A stretch of 16,617 nucleotides of DNA from an uncultured Nitrospira sp. (GTDB taxonomy: Bacteria > Nitrospirota > Nitrospiria > Nitrospirales > Nitrospiraceae): the NCBI GenBank assembly GCA_946479785.1, contig CAMLHQ010000070.1, forward strand, positions 1 to 16,617, in the 5' to 3' direction. The position numbers and the translations under genes were made by a program. Under the pieces are notes generated by a model. It was given only the letters and a program-made list of their open reading frames with translations. It was not told where the DNA came from and searched no databases. Within the stretch, counting starts at the first letter, position 1. Each line of letters opens with the position of its first letter. Shown here in pieces: positions 8,146 through 15,556 of this stretch.

Positions 8146-8970
8146 GTATTTTCGGTAGGACTTTCTTTTTTCTTCACTGTTGCTGCTATCGGAATAAGGA
8201 GATTCCGCCGGGCGATCCATCTCATGGACCAGAAAACGAAGCACTTCTTCCACCTCTCCCTGATGGTGGAGATAGAATCTGGCGTGCGAGCCGGCGTGTT
8301 GTCCGACGCGGACCCCCATTGTCAATCCTCTGGTCAAAGCGAATACGGTTTCGTCCGTGTCCTCGTCGCCGATATAGAACAATCCGGTCAGTCGAAGATG
8401 CTCCATTAACGCGAGCGCGGCAGGGCCTTTCCCTCCCTGTCCGGAAGGCAGCACATTAATGGAGTATTTTCCCGGAATGAGATGAGGTCTTGGGGTAAGA
8501 CGGCTGAGCAACATGAGCGCCTTCGCGGAAGACTCGACCGGGTCCGGCGCCCGGCGAAAATGCACCGTCAGAGAGTAGCGTTTGTCTTCAACCTCCGCGC
8601 CCAGTGCCGTCAACGATTGTGCCATACCGGTCGTCATCTCCCCGCTCCAATGCGCACAGATCGCTTCAGCGCGATCCAGTGCGGCAGCGGCCACCAACGG
8701 GCTCTCGATGCCGTGATTGCCAATCACGTGTGGAACAGTCCCGTTGACCCGTGGCGTCACATCGGAGAGGGCCCTTCCTGAGACGACGGCGCAGGCGGCC
8801 AGCTTCGATAGCTTGTGTAACCATTCGAGACAGAGTGGAGACATCTTCACGGCGTGGCGATCGGACGAGATCGGAGCCAGCGTGCCGTCGAAATCGAAGG
8901 CATAAAGAATCGACTGTGTTGCGACTGATCGCAGGGCGCAACGGCCTTCGTCGGACAAGAGGTATGTCAC
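8143..8970 (-). CDS. otsB: Trehalose-6-phosphate phosphatase
   Basis: HAD-superfamily phosphatase that converts trehalose 6-phosphate to trehalose in the cytoplasm, the second step of the OtsA-OtsB pathway. The GTG at 8970 is chosen over a longer open frame to 9177. It has GGGAGG six bases upstream, its protein begins just before the catalytic motif, and the extra 69 residues would lie wholly within otsA. The 275 residues are close to E. coli OtsB in length. HAD motif I is DFDGTLAPI with Asp26 and Asp28, motif II is VVSGRALSDV, the trehalose-phosphatase signature GNHGIE follows, the Lys region is in SGQGGKGPAAL, and motif IV is IGDEDTDETVF. The last ~20 residues are a Ser/Glu/Lys-rich tail (SSNSEEKRKSYRKY) outside the fold. 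The start overlaps the otsA stop as GTGA, so the two are translationally coupled. Confidence 0.95.
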   Translation of the reverse strand: MTYLLSDEGRCALRSVATQSILYAFDFDGTLAPISSDRHAVKMSPLCLEWLHKLSKLAACAVVSGRALSDVTPRVNGTVPHVIGNHGIESPLVAAAALDRAEAICAHWSGEMTTGMAQSLTALGAEVEDKRYSLTVHFRRAPDPVESSAKALMLLSRLTPRPHLIPGKYSINVLPSGQGGKGPAALALMEHLRLTGLFYIGDEDTDETVFALTRGLTMGVRVGQHAGSHARFYLHHQGEVEEVLRFLVHEMDRPAESPYSDSSNSEEKRKSYRKY

Positions 8971-11216
8971 ACCTGTCCTCCCGTCGTGGTCCGAGCGTCT
9001 CGCGTTCCCGTTTGCCGCACCATGCGGGCCCGTTGTCGCATGCGGGCTGCGTCCATGAGCATGCGCCCCGCCCAGCGATAGACATTGAACTCCTGGACGA
9101 TGCCGCGCATGCTGCGCATCCGGGCCCGCTGCTCCGTCGGCGGCATGGTGAGCGCGACATGCAGAGCTGCGGCGCACTGGTCAATGTTGTAGGGATTGAC
9201 CACCAGGGCATCAGGTAGTTCGGTGGCTGCGCCAGTGAACTGGCTCAGGATGAGCACCCCTTGTTCGTCGTCCCGCGCCGCCACGAATTCTTTTGCCACG
9301 AGGTTCATACCGTCATGGAGACTGCTGACGATGCATAAGTCGGCGCCGCGGTAATGAGTCATGACGTGCTGGGCGTCGTGGTGTTCCATCCGTAAATGAA
9401 TGGGGAGATAGCCGTCACGACCGAAGCGTCGGTTGATCTGGTCGGCTGAGGCGGTGACCTGCCGTGCAAACTGTTGGTACTCCTCGATTTTTGTCCTGCT
9501 GGGGGCGGCTATCTGCACAAATGAAAAGCGCCCGATCCACTGCGGCTCCAGTTCCAGCAAGCGTTCGACCGCCAGAAACCGTTCGAGGATGCCTTTCGTA
9601 TAATCGAGGCGTTCGACGCCGATTCCCACCCGATGGTCGGACCGAAGACCGTACCGGTCTCTGATACGTTCACGACACACGGCGACGGGCGGCTGCTGCG
9701 AGAGTGCGCGGCTCGGCCATTCGATCGAGATCGGATAGGGATTGACCGCCGTCAGTTTGCCCCCATAGGAAATAGTGGAGCTGTCCCAGTCGATCCTCGT
9801 TTCGAGAGATCGATCCACGGTGTTGATGAAATTGCTGCAGTGAAAGCGCGTGTGAAACCCCAGAATGCTGCTACCCAGGAGTCCTCCGAGGATCTCCCGA
9901 TACCAGGGGCAGATGGCATAGCGTTCCGGATTGGGCCACGGGATATGCCAGAACGTAATGAGCGTGGCATGCGGCAGTTGATCTCGGACGATTTTCGGCA
10001 CCAGCGCGAGGTGAAAATCCTGGATAAGCACGACCGGATTGTCGGTCTTCGCTTCTTCCAGCACTGCCAAGGCGAACCGCTCGTTAATATTCTTATACTG
10101 CTCCCAATCGGAGGACCGAAACACGGGACGCACGTGAGCGAGATGGCACAGGGGCCAGATGCCTTCATTGGCGAATCTGTAGTAGTAGCCGTCCTCTTCC
10201 TCGGGCGTCATCCAGACCCGCCGGAGGTCGAAGGAAGGACGCTCGGGGGGAACCCGGACGTGGCTGCGGGCATCGACGACCTGACGGTCCGCGGTTCCGC
10301 TCCCGTGGGCGATCCACACGCCTGAACAGGCGCGCATGACGGGCTCCAACGCCGTGACCACGCCGCTGGCCGGGACCTGCACTTCGATTTCCTGATCCTT
10401 CCAGTTGTGAAGATACGGCTCGCGGTTGGAGACGGTGAGCACTTCATCTCCGGCCAGGTGATCGCGGAGAATCGTCTTGAGCGTGGCCGGCGTCCAGCTG
10501 ATCTGACTTTCGTCTCTCATGCGCTTGTCCGATTCCAGATTGTGGATGAGGGCACGAAGGTCCTTGGCTACCGGCTGTAATTCAGGGCCGTGGTGCTGAC
10601 CCTTAATCAACGCGATCAGTCCCTCGCCGCGTAGCATGGCCCGGACATCGGTCACCCATCCCCGCCAGCTCAAATGCGCAACGAGGACCGTGACGAGCGA
10701 GATGACGGCGCCGATAACCGCAAACAGATAGAAGAGATACCACTTGGTGTCGGTGCTGCGGCGCTGGACCCAGCTCATGTCGTGGACCAGCATGAGGCGA
10801 CCTATGACACGGCCGTTGTCCTCGATTCCCACGCCCGACACGTGTACCGCTCCGCGTGGCAACTGCAACAAAGATGTCTGGCCGGCCCTGATTGTGTCGC
10901 TGCCGTCGCATGCAATGGCATCTGGGTAGGTTTGCGTCTTGTAGAGCAGCCGGTTGTCCCGGTCACAAAACCCGATGGCAAATAGCCGTTCGTCTTGAAT
11001 GATGCGGTTAAAATAGGCGAGCAATTTCGCTTTGGGTTCGGCGGCAAGAAGCTCCACTATTGGGCCTTCCACCATGCGACCGATGAGTTCTGACCGGATT
11101 TCGGTATCCCGCACAAACCATTTCAGCGTGAGCGTGTCGACCAAAGGGATGACCGCATAGGCGAGGCCAGCGAGCACCAGCGCCAACGGAAACAGGAATC
11201 GCAGCGACAAGCGCAT
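8967..11216 (-). CDS. otsA: Membrane-anchored trehalose-6-phosphate synthase with N-terminal sensor-like module
   Basis: GT20-family glycosyltransferase that joins a nucleotide-activated glucose to glucose 6-phosphate to give trehalose 6-phosphate. At 749 residues it is about 275 longer than E. coli OtsA. The excess is N-terminal: a membrane helix (about 6-28), an extracytoplasmic domain (about 29-157, with Cys84 and Cys103), a second helix (about 158-182) and a HAMP-like linker (about 183-235). The GT20 domain runs from about 255 to 725 and keeps VSNREPY (262-268), a glucose-6-phosphate/acceptor region YYYRFANEGIWPL (344-356), QDFHLALVP (399-407), FWHIPWPNPE (422-431), ERLDYTKGI (535-543, donor-phosphate Arg/Lys) and HDGMNLVAKEF (634-644). 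These residues suggest an active enzyme. The ATG has AAAGGTGA upstream. It is followed by otsB with a 2-nt overlap. The sensor role is inferred from the layout. Confidence 0.93.
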   Translation of the reverse strand: MRLSLRFLFPLALVLAGLAYAVIPLVDTLTLKWFVRDTEIRSELIGRMVEGPIVELLAAEPKAKLLAYFNRIIQDERLFAIGFCDRDNRLLYKTQTYPDAIACDGSDTIRAGQTSLLQLPRGAVHVSGVGIEDNGRVIGRLMLVHDMSWVQRRSTDTKWYLFYLFAVIGAVISLVTVLVAHLSWRGWVTDVRAMLRGEGLIALIKGQHHGPELQPVAKDLRALIHNLESDKRMRDESQISWTPATLKTILRDHLAGDEVLTVSNREPYLHNWKDQEIEVQVPASGVVTALEPVMRACSGVWIAHGSGTADRQVVDARSHVRVPPERPSFDLRRVWMTPEEEDGYYYRFANEGIWPLCHLAHVRPVFRSSDWEQYKNINERFALAVLEEAKTDNPVVLIQDFHLALVPKIVRDQLPHATLITFWHIPWPNPERYAICPWYREILGGLLGSSILGFHTRFHCSNFINTVDRSLETRIDWDSSTISYGGKLTAVNPYPISIEWPSRALSQQPPVAVCRERIRDRYGLRSDHRVGIGVERLDYTKGILERFLAVERLLELEPQWIGRFSFVQIAAPSRTKIEEYQQFARQVTASADQINRRFGRDGYLPIHLRMEHHDAQHVMTHYRGADLCIVSSLHDGMNLVAKEFVAARDDEQGVLILSQFTGAATELPDALVVNPYNIDQCAAALHVALTMPPTEQRARMRSMRGIVQEFNVYRWAGRMLMDAARMRQRARMVRQTGTRDARTTTGGQV
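8977..8982 (-). promoter_or_regulatory. Shine-Dalgarno site that fixes the otsB GTG start
   Basis: On the minus strand GGGAGG lies six bases before the GTG at 8970, inside the end of otsA. With the GTGA stop/start overlap this settles the otsB start against the longer upstream frame. Confidence 0.7.
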
Positions 11217-11264
11217 GGATCACCTTTCGTTTACTTCGGCCAGAAAATCGCCTATGGTTGGGGC
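11217..11264. promoter_or_regulatory. 48-bp divergent control region between otsA and the GH15 gene
   Basis: The starts of otsA (minus) and the GH15 gene (plus) are separated by only 48 bp. The otsA side holds its ribosome site (AAAGGTGA on the minus strand). The GH15 side has no good Shine-Dalgarno site; a -10-like TATGGT at 11253-11258 would put transcription close to the ATG. No convincing -35 box was found for either gene, so promoters may overlap or lie inside the opposite coding region. Confidence 0.3.
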
Positions 11265-13049
11265 ATGTATCCTTATGCCCTCATCGGGAATTGTCATATT
11301 TCGACCCTCATCAATGCAAACGGCACCGTAGAGTGGATGTGTCTGCCGCGACCCGACAGTCCGCCGATCTTTGGCCGATTGCTGGACCCTGACGGAGGCC
11401 ATTTTGCCATTACAAGTCCGATGGTCTCGGCGCAACCATCCTACCGCCAAAACTATATACCCAACACTAACATTCTTACCACGACCGTGGCTTTGACGAA
11501 CGGCGATGCCTTTCAAATCACCGATTTTTGTCCGAGGTTCGAGCAGTATGGCCGCATCTATAGGCCCCCTGCCCTGTTCAGAATTGTTGAGCCTTTGCGG
11601 GGCACTCCGGCCATTCAAGTGAGTTGTCGGCCGGTCTCCGGATGGGACAAAACCGTTGTGACCCCTGTACGGGGCAGCAACCATCTGAGGTACGACATCC
11701 GCGGGGAACCCCTTCGCCTGCTGACGAACATGCCATTGACCTATTTATGCGAGGAAATCCCGGTCGCACTGACTCGGAAATTTTACTTTGGGCTGACATG
11801 GGGACTTGGCGTAGAAGACGACCTCATCAAGGTGACGCACGACTTTCTTGAGCAAACCACAAGGTACTGGCGGACATGGGTCAAGCACTGCTCGGTGCCC
11901 CTGTTGCATCAGCAGGAGGTCATCCGGTCCGCGCTGGCTTTGAAGCTTCACTGTTTCGAGGACACGGGAGCGATTCTGGCGGCAATGACGACCAGCCTGC
12001 CGGAGCAGGTGGGTGGACCACGCAACTGGGATTATCGTTATTGCTGGCTGCGAGACGCCTATTTTACACTGACGGCGTTCAACAACCTGGGTCATTTCGA
12101 AGAGATGGAAAGCTTCTTGAACTTCCTGCTGAACCTCGCCCTGACCCATGAACATTCGCGTGATCGGCTTCGCCCTGTCTATACGTTGAGTCAGGGATTA
12201 CCTCTTCCGGAGATCGAACATGCGAATTGGGCCGGATATTCGGGTAGCACGCCGGTTAGAAGCCACAACTTGGCCGCCGATCAGGTGCAAAATGACGCCT
12301 ATGGTGAAATGATCCTCACGTTCACGCCGATTTTTTTCGACGAGCGGTTCGTCGATCTCCGGACGAGAGACCTCGACGGCCTGTTAGCACACTTGGCGCA
12401 GCTCTGTGCGCGCAGCATCGGCAAGCGGGACGCTGGTTTATGGGAAATTAGGAGCGGCTTGCAGGAGCATTCCTTTACGAATCTGCTCTGCTGGGCTGGG
12501 ATGGAACGGCTGGAGCGGATCAAGCACGCAGGTCATCTCCGTGCGATCTCGATGGATCTGAGCGCCGAACGACTGCGTGCCGCACAGGCCTTGCTTCGCG
12601 GGGTGCGAGATGGCGCCGTTCGAAACGGGCCGGACGATTCCAGTCATGATGCGGCGCTGGCGCAGCTCGCCATCCTGGGCTATCCCGATCGGAAGCTGTG
12701 CGAATCCACCGTGTCCCAGATCATCCGCGCGCTGTCGCTAAAGCAGGAGAATGCCGAGACCGGGTTCTTTTACCGTTACATCCGCGACGACGACTTCGGG
12801 AAGCCGAAGGGAGCGTTCGTGATTTGTTCGTTCTGGATCGCACAAGCGCTCGCCCGCCTGGGACGGGTCACCGAGGCGCGAATCATTCTCGATCGCGTGT
12901 TAGCGGCGGCCAATTACGTCGGATTGTTCTCCGAGCATTTCGTCCACGAAACAAGCACACAGTGCGGAAATTTTCCTCAAGCCTACTCACATGTCGGCCT
13001 TATCAATGCCGCGTTCGCCGTCAGTCCTCCCTGGAGCGATGTGCTCTGA
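11265..13049 (+). CDS. GH15-family glycoside hydrolase (glucoamylase/trehalase type)
   Basis: Inverting alpha-glucosidase of family GH15, 594 residues, with no signal peptide and so probably cytoplasmic. The N-terminal beta-sandwich begins YALIGNCHISTLINANGTVEW (split: YALIGNCHIS and TLINANGTVEW) and carries the usual substrate-loop text PRPDSPPIFGRLLD. The (alpha/alpha)6 catalytic barrel has NWDYRYCWLRDAYF (254-267), the likely general acid Glu394 in GLWEIR, and the likely general base Glu557 in LFSEHF followed by GNFPQAYSHVGLINAA. Members next to otsA/otsB are common in bacteria. Some GH15 proteins are true trehalases (mycobacterial), others act on maltodextrins, and sequence alone does not decide. 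The neighbours suggest trehalose or alpha-glucan turnover. The ATG lacks a clear ribosome site. The gene ends 158 bp from the convergent response regulator gene. Confidence 0.9.
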   Translation: MYPYALIGNCHISTLINANGTVEWMCLPRPDSPPIFGRLLDPDGGHFAITSPMVSAQPSYRQNYIPNTNILTTTVALTNGDAFQITDFCPRFEQYGRIYRPPALFRIVEPLRGTPAIQVSCRPVSGWDKTVVTPVRGSNHLRYDIRGEPLRLLTNMPLTYLCEEIPVALTRKFYFGLTWGLGVEDDLIKVTHDFLEQTTRYWRTWVKHCSVPLLHQQEVIRSALALKLHCFEDTGAILAAMTTSLPEQVGGPRNWDYRYCWLRDAYFTLTAFNNLGHFEEMESFLNFLLNLALTHEHSRDRLRPVYTLSQGLPLPEIEHANWAGYSGSTPVRSHNLAADQVQNDAYGEMILTFTPIFFDERFVDLRTRDLDGLLAHLAQLCARSIGKRDAGLWEIRSGLQEHSFTNLLCWAGMERLERIKHAGHLRAISMDLSAERLRAAQALLRGVRDGAVRNGPDDSSHDAALAQLAILGYPDRKLCESTVSQIIRALSLKQENAETGFFYRYIRDDDFGKPKGAFVICSFWIAQALARLGRVTEARIILDRVLAAANYVGLFSEHFVHETSTQCGNFPQAYSHVGLINAAFAVSPPWSDVL

Positions 13050-13207
13050 CAGTTCCAGGCGGAGTCACGAGAAGACATCCCAACGCAAACAATTGGCGGC
13101 GGCCCGCCGGCATCATTCACTGACAGCCGGACTGTGATGACAGGTCAGGAGGACGCTCTCCAACTACCGTGGTCTCTTTTCAGGATTGATCGCAAAGGCT
13201 GGGATTC

Positions 13208-13879
13208 TTACGGCCGGGGATCCAACTCGATTAAGCCTTTCCTGATCGCAAGAATTGCGGCCTGTGTGCGGTCGTAGACTTGGAGCTTGTGGAAGATATT
13301 CCGCACGTGATTCTTTACAGTCTTCTCGCTGAGGTCGAGGCTATTGGCGATCTCTTTATTGGTTTTCCCATCCGCGACCAACCGCAATACGGTTATCTCG
13401 CGCTCGGTCAGATCGTGTTCCACCCAGGCCGGCTTTTTCCCCTTTTTTTGTGCCATAAGCGAAAATTCGGCGAGGATTTTGCTGGCCACGGAGGGATGAA
13501 TCAATGACTCGCCTCGGTAGATGGCGCGGATGGCGGCGACGATTTGCGACGACTCCGAGTCTTTCAAGAGATAACCGGTAGCCCCGGCGCGGACCAGATC
13601 GAAGATGTATTGCTGTTCTTCATACATGGTGAGGGCGACGATGCCGATATGCGGAAACTCCCGCTTGATTTGGCGCGTAGCTTCGACGCCACCCATACGC
13701 GGCATGCTGACGTCCATGAGAATCACGTCGGGCATCAATGCCTTGGTTTTCTCGACAGCCTCTATTCCGTCCTGAGCCTCACCGACGACGTTGATGTCGT
13801 CCTTGGTCTTGAGGATGGCGGCCAGCCCTTCCCGTACCACCCGATGATCGTCTGCGATCAGGACCTTAATCTTTTCCAT
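13208..13879 (-). CDS. NarL/FixJ-family two-component response regulator
   Basis: DNA-binding response regulator, 223 residues. The start is ATG 13879 (MEKIKVLIADDH), with AAGGAG ten bases upstream. A longer frame to 13972 only adds residues read out of frame from the kinase gene. The receiver domain (about 1-120) has Asp10/Asp11, phosphoacceptor Asp56 in VILMDVSMP, Thr84 and Lys106 (LLKDSES), a complete active site. The C-terminal LuxR-type helix-turn-helix (about 155-218) includes LTEREITVLRLVADGKTNKE and LDLSEKTVKNHVRNIFHKL. The gene overlaps the kinase gene upstream by 14 nt, so the two are a co-translated pair. Targets are unknown; the nearest genes on either side are GH15 and, beyond the kinase, nrdR. 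Confidence 0.95.
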   Translation of the reverse strand: MEKIKVLIADDHRVVREGLAAILKTKDDINVVGEAQDGIEAVEKTKALMPDVILMDVSMPRMGGVEATRQIKREFPHIGIVALTMYEEQQYIFDLVRAGATGYLLKDSESSQIVAAIRAIYRGESLIHPSVASKILAEFSLMAQKKGKKPAWVEHDLTEREITVLRLVADGKTNKEIANSLDLSEKTVKNHVRNIFHKLQVYDRTQAAILAIRKGLIELDPRP

Positions 13880-14975
13880 CGTCCACGCTCTCCTTCTTCC
13901 CGAGCGGCACTTCGACGACAATCGTGGTGCCGCGTCCCTTTTTCGAATCGATCCTTGCTTCGCCTCCGACAAGTTTCGCCCGCTCCACGATGCCGCGCAC
14001 GCCGAAGTGATCCCATTTTTCCGGATTGTGAAGGACCTGTTGCATGTCGAATCCGACGCCGTTGTCTGTAATTGTGACCCTCAGTGTATCAAGCTCGATC
14101 ACCAATCGCACGGAGACGCAGTCGGCCTTGGCATGTTGGACGACGTTGCTCAAGGCTTCCTGGACGATACGAAACAGGAAGATCTTGGTGCGAGGAAACA
14201 AAATCTGCTCATCCCCGGACGCGGTGAATTCAGTCTTGATGTGGTATTGGGTCTCGTAAGATTTGAGATAGTTCGTGAGACCCGGAATCAGCTCCATCTT
14301 GTCATACTGGAGGGGCCGGAGGTTAAAAATGACCTGACGCGCCTCTTGGATCGCCAGTTTGAGTTGCTCCTTGCTCTCGCGCAGAGTTGCCAAACTGGCT
14401 TTGGGATTTTTGCGGATCAACTGCTGACAGAGTTCCAGCTTGAAGTTGACGCCGGCCAGGCTCTGGACCAGGCCGTCGTGAATTTCGCAGGCGATTCTCG
14501 TTCGCTCCTCCGTGACGGCGGCGCCTGTTTCCTTGACGTAGAGGCGATACAGTGATTGATATTTGTTCAGTGTCTTCTCGATTTCCGCGGTCGCTCTGAT
14601 GCGCGCCTCGATCAATTCCCACATGAATTTTGCGCTGGCGCCGCCGAGAATCGTGACACCCATGCGGTGCACATCCTGAAGAGATTGCCAGACCTCAGAG
14701 CTGCCGGACACGTCGATGATGAGGTCGACCCGCTCCAGGTTCAACAGCATGCGATAGTCGCGCGTGACGGGAATCTTCAATCGTTTGGCGAGCGCAAGTC
14801 CGGGCGCGGCGGCATTGATCTCGGCCACCGCCACGATATCCACGAGAGGATCGTTGGCAAAAATCTCCATGAGGGCTGTGCCGCCCCGTCCGGCCCCGAT
14901 GATCGCCACGTGCGTGGCGCCGGATGCCGCCGTCTTCTGCGCGCGTTTCGACGCTTTAGCCTGTGCGGTCGGCAT
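13866..14975 (-). CDS. Soluble histidine kinase with N-terminal Rossmann (NAD(P)-binding-like) domain
   Basis: Sensor histidine kinase of the NarX/DegS type, 369 residues, with no membrane segment. After a short Ala/Lys-rich start, residues 21-120 look like a Rossmann fold. A beta strand and GAGRGG (Gly27, Gly29, Gly32) fit GxGxxG, an acidic residue (Glu52) ends strand 2 (VDIVAVAEIN), and APGLALAKRLKIPVTRDY and VDLIIDVSG follow. This resembles the NAD-binding half of homoserine-dehydrogenase or Gfo/Idh-type enzymes, without their catalytic part. A helical linker (about 120-158) leads to the HisKA_3 dimerisation domain with His166 in ACEIHDGLVQSLAG. The ATPase domain follows with N-box EALSN (Asn277), DNGVGFD (304-310) and FGVRGIVERAKLVGG. 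It overlaps its response regulator by 14 nt and starts 93 bp after nrdR. Binding of a nucleotide is inferred from the motif. Confidence 0.93.
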   Translation of the reverse strand: MPTAQAKASKRAQKTAASGATHVAIIGAGRGGTALMEIFANDPLVDIVAVAEINAAAPGLALAKRLKIPVTRDYRMLLNLERVDLIIDVSGSSEVWQSLQDVHRMGVTILGGASAKFMWELIEARIRATAEIEKTLNKYQSLYRLYVKETGAAVTEERTRIACEIHDGLVQSLAGVNFKLELCQQLIRKNPKASLATLRESKEQLKLAIQEARQVIFNLRPLQYDKMELIPGLTNYLKSYETQYHIKTEFTASGDEQILFPRTKIFLFRIVQEALSNVVQHAKADCVSVRLVIELDTLRVTITDNGVGFDMQQVLHNPEKWDHFGVRGIVERAKLVGGEARIDSKKGRGTTIVVEVPLGKKESVDDGKD

Positions 14976-15068
14976 GTGCCCCTGTCCTCTTGACGGATCC
15001 TGCGTACGTTGCGAACGAGTCGGGTAGGAGAGAAGAGAAGGCCGAGCCAGAACGATCAGACGGCACCG

Positions 15069-15533
15069 TCACCGCTCTCGGCGTTGCTGGGCCAAGGTTC
15101 TCAGCTCGTCCATGAACTGGTCGATGTCCTTGAACTCGCGATAGACGGAGGCGAACCGGACATACGCCACTTGATCGAGTTGATGCAATTCCTTCATCAG
15201 CTCTTCGCCGACGATACGGCTTTCGATCTCCGTCTCGCCCATCTCCTGAATGCGTTTCTCAACGCGGTCGGCCACCGCCTCGATCGTCGCGGTGCTGATG
15301 GGGCGTTTCTCGCATGCCTTCTTGAGTCCGGAAAGAATTTTCGACCGGTCGAACGTCTCGCGCCGTCCATCTTTCTTGACCACGACGGGAAGAATTTCTT
15401 CCACGCGTTCATAGGTCGTATAGCGGCGCTTGCAGCCGAGGCACTCGCGGCGGCGGCGGATGACCTCGCCCTCCTTCGCCATGCGCGAGTCGACCACCTT
15501 GTCTTCCAGCTCATCGCAGAAGGGACATTTCAC
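15069..15533 (-). CDS. nrdR: Transcriptional repressor NrdR
   Basis: Zinc-finger/ATP-cone repressor of ribonucleotide reductase genes that reads (d)ATP levels. The 154 residues match the usual NrdR length. The zinc ribbon has Cys3, Cys6, Cys31 and Cys34 (MKCPFC and ECLGCKRR). The ATP-cone domain spans about 49-139, from [16 protein letters not shown] to [15 protein letters not shown]. The start codon is GTG (15531-15533), supported by the invariant family start MKCPFC; its ribosome site is weak. It lies 23 nt after glyA on the same strand, a pairing seen in many bacteria, so co-transcription is likely. No nrd reductase gene or recognisable NrdR box was seen in the window. Confidence 0.97.
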   Translation of the reverse strand: MKCPFCDELEDKVVDSRMAKEGEVIRRRRECLGCKRRYTTYERVEEILPVVVKKDGRRETFDRSKILSGLKKACEKRPISTATIEAVADRVEKRIQEMGETEIESRIVGEELMKELHQLDQVAYVRFASVYREFKDIDQFMDELRTLAQQRRER

Positions 15534-15556
15534 CGGCGGTGGCCCTGCCCTGGTGG

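Noticed and set aside
8080..8409. 109-codon + strand frame across the convergent junction into otsB
   Set aside because: Most of it is antisense to conserved otsB sequence, and the part in the gap shows no family resemblance.
8971..9177. N-terminal extension of OtsB by 69 residues
   Set aside because: The extra residues are read inside otsA, look like Arg/His/Ala-rich out-of-frame text, and the GTG at 8970 has a strong ribosome site.
9633..10325. 230-codon + strand frame opposite otsA
   Set aside because: The opposite strand encodes the conserved GT20 core; this frame shows no domain and no sensible ribosome site.
13100..13150. CCGGC/GCCGG and CTGT/ACAG inverted repeats between GH15 and the response regulator
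   Set aside because: Stems are of 4-5 bp and there is no T-tract on either strand, so they are not supportable as terminators or operators.
13880..13972. N-terminal extension of the response regulator by 31 residues
   Set aside because: It is read out of frame within the kinase gene. The receiver domain starts normally at ATG 13879 with an upstream AAGGAG.
15060..15075. GACGG/CCGTC palindrome at the nrdR stop
   Set aside because: The loop is two bases and no T-run follows on the minus strand; chance is sufficient.
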